A stretch of 64,000 bases of DNA from Kribbella voronezhensis (GTDB lineage Bacteria > Actinomycetota > Actinomycetes > Propionibacteriales > Kribbellaceae). A model generated the notes under the pieces. It made no database searches. It had not been told where the DNA came from and saw only the letters and a program-made list of their open reading frames with translations. Positions 7,473-15,780 of this stretch are shown one piece after another (positions within the stretch are counted from its first letter, which is position 1; every line of letters begins with the position of its first letter). Position numbers and translations under genes: made by a program. The DNA lies in NCBI RefSeq assembly GCF_004365175.1, contig NZ_SOCE01000001.1:5613098-5677097 (forward strand), read 5' to 3'.

Positions 7473-8111
7473 GTGAAGCGACAGAACACGACGCAGCAGA
7501 AGCCGCGGCTCTTCCAGCTCGTCCGGCACACCGATGTGTCCGGCGTGCGTGGCACGGGCACGCTGGCAGAGGGAGTCGAGTGGTCCGACGGAGCAGTGAC
7601 ACTGCGCTGGCGTGGCCGCTGGCCGGCCACGTCGGTGTGGGACGACGGCATCGAGGCCGTCCTGGCCGTGCACGGTCGCAACGGCCGCACCCAGATCCAC
7701 TGGCTTGCCACAACCCACCAGCTCACCCAGCAGCAGTCCACTCCCCGCACCGCCGCTTCACACGGCTCGGATTCGCACCGCACAGCGCCCCCGGACAGCG
7801 GCTCCCCGCGTGCTGCTCGCACAGCGCCGCCGGGCAGCGGCTCCCCGCGTGCTGCTCGCACAGCGCCGCCGGGCAGCGGCTCCCCGCGTGCTGCTCGCAC
7901 AGCGCCGCCGGACAGCGGCTCCCAGCAGGCCGCTCGCACAGCGCCACCTGACAGCGGCTCCCAGCAGGCCGCTCGCACAGCGCCACCTGAGAGCGGCTCT
8001 CAGCGTGCCGCTCCGGGAAGCACCGGGCGGCTGTGGCTTCCGGCTCCCGGAGTGGACGGTCTGTGCGCGCGGTGCGGACGCGGCTGGCCGTGCCTCGGCT
8101 GCGATCCCTGA
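7473..8111 (+). CDS. Actinobacterial WSDG-domain protein with 13-residue repeats and C-terminal CxxC pair
   Basis: A 212-residue protein in three parts. Residues about 8-75 form a small domain common in actinobacterial hypothetical proteins (FQLVRHTDVSGVRGTGTLAE, GVEWSDGAVTLRWRGRWPA, then VHGRNGRTQIHWL); its function is not known to me. Residues about 104-180 are six tandem copies of a 13-residue unit TAPPxSGSxxAAR. The last residues contain CARCGRGWPCLGC, a C-x2-C-x5-C-x2-C arrangement suitable for zinc. The GTG at 7473 is chosen because a GAGG site lies upstream and the domain starts right after it; a longer in-frame extension to 7251 has no family look. It is divergent from the XRE regulator. 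Confidence 0.65.
   Translation: MKRQNTTQQKPRLFQLVRHTDVSGVRGTGTLAEGVEWSDGAVTLRWRGRWPATSVWDDGIEAVLAVHGRNGRTQIHWLATTHQLTQQQSTPRTAASHGSDSHRTAPPDSGSPRAARTAPPGSGSPRAARTAPPGSGSPRAARTAPPDSGSQQAARTAPPDSGSQQAARTAPPESGSQRAAPGSTGRLWLPAPGVDGLCARCGRGWPCLGCDP
7782..8015 (+). repeat. 39-bp in-frame tandem repeat (six units)
   Basis: Six consecutive 39-base units starting ACAGCGCC, at 7782, 7821, 7860, 7899, 7938 and 7977. The second and third are almost identical and the last is degenerate at its end. They encode the TAPPxSGSxxAAR repeats of the 7473 gene. Homogeneity between neighbouring units points to recent slippage or unequal recombination. Confidence 0.85.
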
Positions 8112-8128
8112 CCGGGCGCGAGACAACG

Positions 8129-8158
8129 CTGTCAGGGGTCACTGATCCGGTTTAGTGT
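8129..8158 (+). promoter_or_regulatory. Putative promoter of the LuxR-type regulator gene
   Basis: CTGTCA (8129-8134), an 18-base spacer and TAGTGT (8153-8158), close to actinobacterial vegetative -35/-10 boxes. It lies 60-95 bases upstream of the GTG at 8222. Confidence 0.4.
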
Positions 8159-8221
8159 GTGGAGGGCAGATGGTGCGAGCGCGGATGGATTGGGTGGGCA
8201 GTGCGGGGCGAAGAGGAACAG

Positions 8222-8977
8222 GTGGCAGAGTCGCCTGCCAGCGATCCGCTGGACGAGCTGGACGCGCAGCTGTCGAGGCTGCGCAGTGTCGCCGACGAGT
8301 TGCGCGGTTCCCGCGGCAAACCCGTGCTGACGGGGAATCAGGTCGAGTTGATCGAGGACGGCCCGACCCTGCTCCAGACCTACGAGCAGTTGCAGAAGAA
8401 CGCGAAGCGCGAAGTACGGGTGCTCGATCGGCCGCCGTATGCGACGCCACCGTCCAGTCAGCAGGCACTGGAGCTGAAGCGGTTGAGCGAAGGAGTCGGC
8501 TACCGGGCGATCTACGGCACGGAGGTGTTCGAGAGCGAGGACATCATGGGGGTGCTGCCCGAGCTGCAGTCGGCGGGGGAGCGCGGCCGGGTGCTGGCTC
8601 AGGTCCCGATGAAGATGGCCGTCGGCGACGACGACACCGCACTGATCGGGTTGACGAAGCGGGCCCCGGCCGAGTCGCATCTGCTGATCCGCTCGTCGGG
8701 GCTGCTGGACGGGCTGATCGCCACGTTCGAGATGCTCTGGGCGCTGGCGATCCCGATGCCGGGGTTGCCGTTCAGCGGCGAGTTCCCGGCGCTGCGGTCG
8801 CCCGATCGGGACATTCTGCTCCTGCTGGCCGGTGGCGCGACCGACGACAAGATCAGCCGGCACCTGCGGATCAGTCCCCGGACGACCCAGCGCCGGGTCC
8901 GCGCGCTGATGGAAGCTCTCGGCGCGCAGACCCGGTTCCAGGCGGGCGTGCAAGCCGCCCGCCGCCGCTGGATCTAG
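8222..8977 (+). CDS. LuxR-type helix-turn-helix regulator with TrmB-like sensor region
   Basis: A 251-residue regulator. Residues about 45-190 resemble the effector region found in TrmB/LuxR hybrid proteins of actinobacteria (EVRVLDRPPYATPPSSQQA, GVGYRAIYGTEVFES, RVLAQVPMKMAVGDDDTALI). The C-terminus holds the LuxR/GerE helix-turn-helix (DRDILLLLAGGATDDKISRH, then LRISPRTTQRRVRALMEALG). The GTG at 8222 has an AGAGGAA ribosome site at good spacing; an earlier GTG at 8201 has none. Such proteins often lie near secreted or specialised-metabolism genes; here a subtilase gene lies convergently downstream. The target is unknown. Confidence 0.8.
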   Translation: MAESPASDPLDELDAQLSRLRSVADELRGSRGKPVLTGNQVELIEDGPTLLQTYEQLQKNAKREVRVLDRPPYATPPSSQQALELKRLSEGVGYRAIYGTEVFESEDIMGVLPELQSAGERGRVLAQVPMKMAVGDDDTALIGLTKRAPAESHLLIRSSGLLDGLIATFEMLWALAIPMPGLPFSGEFPALRSPDRDILLLLAGGATDDKISRHLRISPRTTQRRVRALMEALGAQTRFQAGVQAARRRWI

Positions 8978-9032
8978 CAGAACCCCGAAGGTGCCCCAGC
9001 CGATCTGGCGCGACCACGCTGACGGCACCCGT

Positions 9033-9060
9033 CCGGGGTCACGCCGCAACGCGACCCCGG
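9033..9060. terminator. Bidirectional terminator between convergent genes
   Basis: CCGGGGTC (9033-9040)/GACCCCGG (9053-9060), with additional partial pairing inside. It sits between the LuxR-type gene (stop 8977) and the subtilase gene (stop 9071). No T-run, as is common in GC-rich actinobacteria. Confidence 0.7.
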
Positions 9061-9070
9061 CTCGGTGCTG

Positions 9071-12000
9071 CTAGTTGATCGTCACCACTGTCCCAGCGCG
9101 GTTCGGGAACTCGACGAAGCCGATGGAGCGCTGATCAGTCCGCACTCCCGACCACGCCGCCGTCACCTGGAACGGCTTGCCCGCTGCCGGGGTGACCGGC
9201 GGCGTGACCTGCAGAGCACTGCCAGAGCTAGCCGTCACGACATTGCTCTGCATCGTGTACTGCGTGGTGTCGGCGCCGGGCGGGTTCGACAGGGTGATCG
9301 CCAGCACGCCCCAGACGCCAGGAGCCGGCGCGGCCACAGTTGCCGAGGCCTGGTTCGACCCGTCGCCTTCGAAGGACAGCAACTGCATCTGACCGTTGAC
9401 CACCTTGTAGAGCACCATCCAGATGCTTCCGGCCGGGTCGACCGTCTTGATGTTCCACTGCACGGCCTTGGTGTCGGCGGTCACCGTCACCGGGTAGTTC
9501 GGCAGGTCGGCGTCCGCTGCGCCGGCCGGGACCGCTCCTGGGACGAGCGGTGCCGAGACCACGCCGTACGACCTGATGGGAGTGCCCGCCTTGCCTGCGG
9601 TCACGTCGAACGACACCTGGCCGGATGCGCCCGTTCCGCTCACCGAGGCGGGGGCGAGGACGGAGGTCGGCACGACGACGATCGGGCTGCGCACCGACGT
9701 ACCCGCGCCCTGCCAGGTCAGCCAGCCGCTGGTGGTCTCGTTGGATGCTGCGGTGTCCTGGGTCAGCTTGACCGTGAAGCTGCGAGTCTGGCCAGCCTGC
9801 AGGTTCAGGATCGACGGAGTGACGACTGCCTTCATCCCCGGCACCGAGACGGTCGCGCGGTACAGGCCGCCGGTCACCGCGGTGACCCGGCGAGTGATGG
9901 TCTGGGTGCCGACCAGTTGGCCGACAGCGATCGAGGGAGCGTTGTAGTCGCTCGGATCGATGGCCGGTACGCCGGTGCCCGTGTTGACCCCGCTGCCTTC
10001 CAGGTAGCCGAGCCAGTCGGTGTCACCGGAGTCGTAGACCAGCCCCGGGTCCAACATGCGCGACGGCTGGACCTCACCGGCGCCCCGGGCGAACGGGTCG
10101 TTGTCCACCGCACCACTGGCGGTCTTGACGTCGCTGGTGGTCGTCATCAGTGCCGACTTGACCATCATCGGTGTCCAGTCCGGGTGCTTCGCCAAGTAGA
10201 GCGCAGCGAGTCCGGCGATGTGCGGAGCAGCCATGGACGTGCCTGAGTAGAACGCGAAGCTGTGCCCGTCGTTGGTGGGCGGTGCAACTGCCGCGAGCAC
10301 GTTGACACCCGGTGCGGCGAGGTCCGGCTTGAGCAGATCGCCGTGGCTGGACAGGGACGGGCCGCGTGAGGAGAAGTCCGCCATCTGCGGGTACGGCGTG
10401 GTCTGGCTCGTCAGGTTGCCAGGAGCGAGCTGCGCGGTAGCGCCCGGCGTACCGGCGTACGCCTTGACGGACAGCGACCCCGGGGTGTTCAGGTGCACTG
10501 TTGGTACCGAGTGCGAGTCCGCAACCATGTCCTGGTCAGTGAGGTTGAGAAGGATCATCGCGACCCCGCCGGCGCGCTTGACCTCGGCCGACTTCGCTAC
10601 CCGAGCGCCGACGCCACGGTCGCAGACCACGATGCGCCCAGCGGCCTTGCCGGCGTCGAGCGTGTTGGGCAGGCACTGCGAAGCGTCGTACGCCGTGGCG
10701 TCTGCCGTCTTGGCAGCCTCACCGGTGATGAGCGGCTTGCTGCTCACGTTGGTAGCCACGCTGGTGCTGAGTCCGGCGTACTTCTCCCCGTTGCCGAGGA
10801 CCGCTGTCGCTTCGTACGGCGCTACTGTGCTCGCGCCGACTGTGGTGACCCAGGGGGAGGTGTTGTCGAGCGACGATGCGTCCGGTCCGGAGTTGCCGCC
10901 GGCAGCCGAGACGAAGATGCCCGCCGAAGCCGCGGAGAGGAAAGCGAGCTGGACCGGGTCGGTGTGCTCGGACTCGAAGATGGAGCCGACCGAGTAGTTG
11001 ATCACGTCGACGCCGTCAGCAACGGCCTGGTCGATCGCAGCGAGGATGTCGGACGTGTAGCCGCCCGAACCGACGCCGTCCTTGCCCTCCCACAGTGCCT
11101 TGTACACAGCGATCTTGGCCGCCGGTGCAACGCCGGAGATGGTGCCGAAGTTGATGCCGCCTTCTGCGACGTCCACACCTGCCCTGCCTGCCGCAGTAGT
11201 AGCAGTGTGCGTCCCGTGGCCTTCACCGTCACGCGGTGAGGCGTAGTCGGCTCGCGCCTCGGGCGGCGTGGCCCCGAGCCAGGCGTCGCCGAAGTACTTG
11301 GCGCTGATCAGTTTCGTGTTGCACAGGTCGGCAGTGAAGTCCTCGCCTGCCTCGCAAGAACCGGTGAAGTCGTTGCCGTCCGCCTTGTGCATGACGATGG
11401 TGCTGCCGGACCGGTACGGACGGTACGGGTCCGCGGCGGTCGCAGGCTTGGTGCCCAGCTTGGGACCGGAGAGTGAGGCGCTCTCCGGCCAGATGCCGGT
11501 GTCGACGACGCCGACGACTACGCCCTTACCGGCCTCGGCAGTGCCGCCCAGCGCTGACCACACGCCGGTCTTGCCGGACAGCTTGAGGAAGTCGGCGGGC
11601 TTCTTGTCGTCCAGGGCGACGTGCAGTTGATCCGGGGTGACGGCGACAACGCCAGGCGTCTTGCTGAGCTGGCTCACCTGCTGGCCGGACAGGTTCGCGG
11701 CGAAGGCGTTGATGGCGGTGGAGTAGTGGCGGCTCGCCTTGGCCCCGACCGCGGCAGCGATCTGGTTGTGGCGGCTGGTCAGGAAGCTGCTGTAGCGCTT
11801 GGCGTCAGCGCCGGCGGTGTCGACCTTGCGGCCCTTGGCAGGCTTGGTGGCCTTCAGGCCGGCTACGCCTCCCTGGTAGGTGGCGAGCGGCTTGTCGGCC
11901 AGCGTCACGACGTACCGGCCGGCGGCGAACTTGGGCAGCCGCAGGGACGCGGCGAGGTTGTCCGGTGGTGCACCGGTCGGGGCGGGGGCCGCGCTGCCGC

Positions 12001-12073
12001 TCGGTGCGGCAAAGGCGGTGGTGGTGAGGACGGCGGCCGCGATGAGCGCGGTCCGGCGACGCAGTTGATTCAC
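9071..12073 (-). CDS. Secreted S8 (subtilisin-like) serine peptidase with I9 propeptide and PA domain
   Basis: A 1000-residue secreted protease. In order: a signal peptide (RRRTALIAAAVLTTTAFAA), an I9-type inhibitor propeptide (about 50-150, RYVVTLADKP to VVAVTPD), the catalytic domain with Asp191 (VVGVVDTGIW), His286 (EGHGTHTAT), Asn394 (AAGGNSG) and Ser613 (SGTSMAAPHIAGL), and an inserted protease-associated domain at about 440-560. A fibronectin-III-like region and a C-terminal beta-rich domain follow. The GTG at 12073 is preceded by GGAGGAAAC. The plan matches plant/actinobacterial subtilases, so extracellular protein degradation is likely. It is divergent from the chitinase at 12283. Confidence 0.93.
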   Translation of the reverse strand: MNQLRRRTALIAAAVLTTTAFAAPSGSAAPAPTGAPPDNLAASLRLPKFAAGRYVVTLADKPLATYQGGVAGLKATKPAKGRKVDTAGADAKRYSSFLTSRHNQIAAAVGAKASRHYSTAINAFAANLSGQQVSQLSKTPGVVAVTPDQLHVALDDKKPADFLKLSGKTGVWSALGGTAEAGKGVVVGVVDTGIWPESASLSGPKLGTKPATAADPYRPYRSGSTIVMHKADGNDFTGSCEAGEDFTADLCNTKLISAKYFGDAWLGATPPEARADYASPRDGEGHGTHTATTAAGRAGVDVAEGGINFGTISGVAPAAKIAVYKALWEGKDGVGSGGYTSDILAAIDQAVADGVDVINYSVGSIFESEHTDPVQLAFLSAASAGIFVSAAGGNSGPDASSLDNTSPWVTTVGASTVAPYEATAVLGNGEKYAGLSTSVATNVSSKPLITGEAAKTADATAYDASQCLPNTLDAGKAAGRIVVCDRGVGARVAKSAEVKRAGGVAMILLNLTDQDMVADSHSVPTVHLNTPGSLSVKAYAGTPGATAQLAPGNLTSQTTPYPQMADFSSRGPSLSSHGDLLKPDLAAPGVNVLAAVAPPTNDGHSFAFYSGTSMAAPHIAGLAALYLAKHPDWTPMMVKSALMTTTSDVKTASGAVDNDPFARGAGEVQPSRMLDPGLVYDSGDTDWLGYLEGSGVNTGTGVPAIDPSDYNAPSIAVGQLVGTQTITRRVTAVTGGLYRATVSVPGMKAVVTPSILNLQAGQTRSFTVKLTQDTAASNETTSGWLTWQGAGTSVRSPIVVVPTSVLAPASVSGTGASGQVSFDVTAGKAGTPIRSYGVVSAPLVPGAVPAGAADADLPNYPVTVTADTKAVQWNIKTVDPAGSIWMVLYKVVNGQMQLLSFEGDGSNQASATVAAPAPGVWGVLAITLSNPPGADTTQYTMQSNVVTASSGSALQVTPPVTPAAGKPFQVTAAWSGVRTDQRSIGFVEFPNRAGTVVTIN

Positions 12074-12222
12074 GCGTTTCCTCCAGTGGCGGTGAGGGAT
12101 TGCGGGAAGCCTGCCAATCCGCGCGTCCGCCCACACCGTTTTGGCTTCAACTAGCCACTGGCGGAAACCCGTCAGCCCCGTCGGGTATCGGACAGGGGCG
12201 GGAAACCGACTGGGTGGATCCA

Positions 12223-12252
12223 TTGACCGAGAGTTTTGGAAGCTCTCTACTT
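12223..12252 (+). promoter_or_regulatory. Putative chitinase promoter with GAGAG/CTCTC inverted repeat
   Basis: TTGACC (12223-12228) is a plausible -35 box. Immediately after it GAGAG (12229-12233) and CTCTC (12243-12247) form an inverted repeat with a 9-base spacer, where a repressor could sit. The -10 box is weak. It lies about 40-60 bases upstream of the chitinase ATG. Confidence 0.35.
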
Positions 12253-12282
12253 AATGGACCCCCACCGCCCGGAGGTTCGGTC

Positions 12283-14064
12283 ATGCGTTCTCGGTGTCTT
12301 GCCGCGGTTGTCGCTCTGCTGGTCGTCGTCACCGGCCTGGTGACCGGGGCGACCGGCGCCCAAGCCGCGAACCTGCTGACCAATCCGGGATTCGAGGCCG
12401 GTTCGCTGAGCGGCTGGACGTGCTCGGGCGGCTCAGTGATCAGCAGTCCGACGCATTCGGGCGGCTACGCGTTGAACGGCGCGGTGTCGGGCAGCGACTT
12501 CGCCCAGTGCAGCCAGACCGTCGCAGTACAGCCGAACACGGCGTACACGTTGTCTGCTTGGGTGCGCGGGTCGTACGTCTATCTCGGCGTCACCGGCGGC
12601 GCATCGACCTGGACGCCCTCGGCGTCGGGGTACACGCAGTTGACTGTCGCGTTCACCACTGGAGCCAGCCAGACCTCGGCACAGCTCTACCTGCACGGGT
12701 GGTACGGCCAACCGGCGTACCAGGCTGATGACGTGAGCCTCGACGGTCCCGGTGGTACGCCACCCACCGGCGGAGCACCGAGCGCTCCCGGCTCGCCGTC
12801 AGTCACCGGTACTACGAACAGCTCGATCGCGCTCTCCTGGGGAGCTTCCAGCGGCACAGTGACGGGGTACCGCGTCTACGAAGGCTCCAGCGTCGTCAAG
12901 ACGGTCACCGGTACTGCGGCGACCGTCGATGCACTGGGCGCGTGCACGAGCCACAGCTACACCGTTGCCGCGTACAACAGCAACGGAGAATCCGCCAAGT
13001 CCTCAACAGCAACAGCGACTACGGGCGGCTGTACCAGTACAGGTCTCGCGAAGCACGCGCTGATCGGCTACACGCACGCCAGCTTCGCCAACGGATCCGG
13101 GTACGTCCGGATGGCCGACATCCCGTCCGCGTGGAACATCATCAACCTCTCCTTCGGCGAGCCGACCTCGGTGACGTCGGGCGACATCCGCTTCAACCGC
13201 TGCCCGGCGAGCGAGTGCCCGAACGTGGAGAGCGACGCCGACTTCGTCGCCGCGATCCGGGCCAAGCAAGCAACTGGGACGAAGGTGCTGATCTCGATCG
13301 GCGGCGCGAACGGCCAGGTCCAGCTCACGACCACGGCCGCCCGCGACACCTTCGTGAGTTCGGTCAGCGCGATCATCGACCGGTACGGACTCGACGGGCT
13401 CGACATCGACTTCGAGGGCCACTCGCTGTACCTGAACCCCGGCGACACCGACTTCCGCAACCCGACCACACCGGTGATCGTGAACCTGATCTCGGCGCTG
13501 AAGACCCTGAAGGCGCGGTACGGCGCGAAGTTCGTGCTGACGATGGCGCCGGAGACGTTCTTCGTCCAGATCGGCTTCCAGTTCTACGGCGACGGCGGGA
13601 ACGGCGGCGACAACCGGCGCGGTTCGTACCTGCCGGTGATCCACGCACTGCGCGATTCACTGACCGTGCTGCACGTCCAGGACTACAACTCGGGTCCCGT
13701 GATGGGGCTGGACAACCAGTACCACACGATGGGCGGCGCGGATTTCCATATCGCGATGACCGACATGATCAAGGCAGGCTTCGGAGTCGGCACCACCGGG
13801 CAGACCTTTCCGGGTCTGCGGGAGGACCAGATCGCGTTCGGCGTACCGGCCGCCACCAGCGCCGGGAACGGCTACACCGCCCCCGCAGCCGTTCACCAGG
13901 CGCTGGACTGTTTGGTCAAAGGCCAGAACTGCGGCGGCTACTCGCTGCGCGGTGGTACTTCGCCGTCGTTCCGAGGCTTGATGACCTGGTCGATCAACTG
14001 GGACAGGTACTACAACTGGGAGTTCCAGAACAGCCACGCTCCGTACCTCGCGGCCCTTCCGTAA
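12283..14064 (+). CDS. Secreted GH18 chitinase with N-terminal carbohydrate-binding module and Fn3 domain
   Basis: A 593-residue secreted chitinase. Residues 1-29 are a signal peptide ending AQA. A CBM4/9-like module (about 30-146) starts NLLTNPGFEAGSLSGW. A short proline/glycine linker and a fibronectin III domain (about 154-240) follow, then a GH18 barrel (about 246-593). The catalytic DxxDxDxE motif is DGLDIDFEGH with Glu378 as proton donor, and KVLISIGG is the preceding SxGG strand. A GGAGG ribosome site precedes the ATG at 12283. It hydrolyses chitin outside the cell. It is divergent from a large subtilase, a pairing that suits attack on fungal or arthropod material. Confidence 0.93.
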   Translation: MRSRCLAAVVALLVVVTGLVTGATGAQAANLLTNPGFEAGSLSGWTCSGGSVISSPTHSGGYALNGAVSGSDFAQCSQTVAVQPNTAYTLSAWVRGSYVYLGVTGGASTWTPSASGYTQLTVAFTTGASQTSAQLYLHGWYGQPAYQADDVSLDGPGGTPPTGGAPSAPGSPSVTGTTNSSIALSWGASSGTVTGYRVYEGSSVVKTVTGTAATVDALGACTSHSYTVAAYNSNGESAKSSTATATTGGCTSTGLAKHALIGYTHASFANGSGYVRMADIPSAWNIINLSFGEPTSVTSGDIRFNRCPASECPNVESDADFVAAIRAKQATGTKVLISIGGANGQVQLTTTAARDTFVSSVSAIIDRYGLDGLDIDFEGHSLYLNPGDTDFRNPTTPVIVNLISALKTLKARYGAKFVLTMAPETFFVQIGFQFYGDGGNGGDNRRGSYLPVIHALRDSLTVLHVQDYNSGPVMGLDNQYHTMGGADFHIAMTDMIKAGFGVGTTGQTFPGLREDQIAFGVPAATSAGNGYTAPAAVHQALDCLVKGQNCGGYSLRGGTSPSFRGLMTWSINWDRYYNWEFQNSHAPYLAALP

Positions 14065-14118
14065 CGCCCTCGGCGGAACCGTTCCCAGAAGTAGGCGATC
14101 CGCTGGTATGAAGGAGGC

Positions 14119-15780
14119 ATGACAGCGTCGACAACCCGCCCGGTGATCCTCACCGTGGACGACGACCCGGGGGTCTCCCGGTCGATCGCCCGCGACCTTC
14201 GCCGCCGGTACGGCGAGGACAACCGGATCGTCCGGGCCGAGGCGCCCGACCAGGCTCTCGATGCCCTTCGCGAACTCAAGCTCCGGGGTGAGCCGGTCGC
14301 CCTGCTGCTGGCCGACTACCGGATGCCGGGGATGTCCGGGATCGACTTCCTCGAGGCCGCGATGGACCTCTTCCCGCTCGCCCGCCGGGTGCTGCTGACG
14401 GCGTACGCCGATACCGATGCCGCGATCCAGGCGATCAACGTCGTCGACCTCGACCACTACCTGCTGAAGCCGTGGAACCCACCGGAGGAGAAGCTCTACC
14501 CGGTGGTCGACTCGATGCTGGAGCTGTGGAAGGCGACCCCGGAGCCGTCCACCGACGAGACCAGGGTGATCGGCCATCGCTGGTCGGCGCCGTCGTTCGC
14601 GGCCCGCGACTTCCTGGCCCGCAACGCGGTTCCGTTCCGCTGGATGGGTGTCGATGACGAGGAGAGCAAGCGGCTGCTCGAAGCCGCGGAGGTCGACGGC
14701 TCGACCCTTCCGGTCATCATTACGCCGGACGGCGAGGTGCTGGTGGCGCCGTCCGAGTCCGAGCTGGCCGACAAGGTCGGGCTGTCCACGGCGCCGGCCG
14801 AGGAGTTCTACGACCTCGTGGTGGTCGGCGGTGGTCCGGCGGGGCTCGGTGCCGCTGTTTATGGCGCTAGCGAAGGGCTACGGACCGTCCTGGTTGAGCA
14901 GGTCGCCACCGGTGGTCAGGCCGGCCAGTCGAGTCGCATCGAGAACTATCTGGGCTTCCCGGACGGGGTCTCCGGTGCCCAGCTGACCGATCGCGCCCGG
15001 CGGCAGGCGATCCGGTTCGGCGCCGAACTGCTCACCGCCCGTCAGGTGGTCCAGCTCGAATCGCGCGGCTCGGCGCGACGGCTGGTGTTCTCCGACGGCA
15101 GCGAGATCTCCGCGCATTCGGTCATCCTGGCAACGGGCGTCGCCTACCGGTCGCTGGAGGCGCCCGGCGTCGACGACCTGTGCGGCCGGGGCATCTACTA
15201 CGGCTCGGCGACCACCGAGGGTCCGGCCTGCGCCGGCCAGGAGGTCTACATCATCGGCGGCGCCAACTCCGCCGGCCAGGCCGCGGTCTATTTCTCGAAA
15301 CATGCCGAACGCGTGCATATGCTGGTGAGAGGACCTTCGCTCGAGGCGACCATGTCGTCGTACCTGATCGGCCAGATCTCCGACATCGACAACATCGAGG
15401 TGCACACCTGCACCCAGGTGGTGTCCTGCAAGGGATCGGATCACCTGGAGCGGGTGACCTTGGTGAACAGTGCGACCGGGGAGAGCCGGGAGGTGGACAC
15501 GGAGTGGATGTTCGTGTTCATCGGCGCGGCGCCGCGAACGGACTGGCTGCCGGGTGACCTGCTGCGCGACGAGCGCGGGTTCGTCCTGACCGGACCCGAC
15601 CTGCACGGGCGGCCACCGGGCTGGTCACTGGAGCGGGAGCCCTATCACCTCGAGACGAGCATGCCCGGCGTGTTCGCGGCCGGCGATGTCCGGGCCGAGT
15701 CGGTGAAACGGGTCGCCTCGGCGGTCGGCGACGGTGCGATGGCAGTGACCCTGGTGCACAGATATCTGGAGATGCTCTGA
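14119..15780 (+). CDS. Receiver domain fused to a thioredoxin-reductase-like flavoprotein
   Basis: A 553-residue fusion. Residues 8-125 form a response-regulator receiver: acidic pocket DDD (14-16), phospho-acceptor Asp66 in LLLADYRMPG, Thr94 and Lys117 (LLKPW). Residues about 150-205 look like a cysteine-free glutaredoxin-like module. From about 211 the protein is a pyridine-nucleotide-disulfide oxidoreductase, with an FAD motif GGGPAG (217-222), an NADPH-site glycine motif (IIGGANSAGQ) and FAAGDVR. The redox-active CxxC of thioredoxin reductase is absent: the region reads GSATTEGPACAGQ. Phosphorylation may therefore gate an NADPH-dependent flavoenzyme with no disulfide. Its stop overlaps the kinase start (TGATG). 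Confidence 0.9.
   Translation: MTASTTRPVILTVDDDPGVSRSIARDLRRRYGEDNRIVRAEAPDQALDALRELKLRGEPVALLLADYRMPGMSGIDFLEAAMDLFPLARRVLLTAYADTDAAIQAINVVDLDHYLLKPWNPPEEKLYPVVDSMLELWKATPEPSTDETRVIGHRWSAPSFAARDFLARNAVPFRWMGVDDEESKRLLEAAEVDGSTLPVIITPDGEVLVAPSESELADKVGLSTAPAEEFYDLVVVGGGPAGLGAAVYGASEGLRTVLVEQVATGGQAGQSSRIENYLGFPDGVSGAQLTDRARRQAIRFGAELLTARQVVQLESRGSARRLVFSDGSEISAHSVILATGVAYRSLEAPGVDDLCGRGIYYGSATTEGPACAGQEVYIIGGANSAGQAAVYFSKHAERVHMLVRGPSLEATMSSYLIGQISDIDNIEVHTCTQVVSCKGSDHLERVTLVNSATGESREVDTEWMFVFIGAAPRTDWLPGDLLRDERGFVLTGPDLHGRPPGWSLEREPYHLETSMPGVFAAGDVRAESVKRVASAVGDGAMAVTLVHRYLEML

Noticed and set aside
7337..7978. Minus-strand frame with RAARGEPLPGGAV-type repeats
   Set aside because: Its repeats are only the complement of the 39-bp array in the plus-strand gene; no start signal, and the plus frame contains a known actinobacterial domain.
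8132..9049. 305-codon minus-strand frame opposite the LuxR-type gene
   Set aside because: Antisense shadow; the plus frame encodes a typical LuxR helix-turn-helix and has a promoter and ribosome site.
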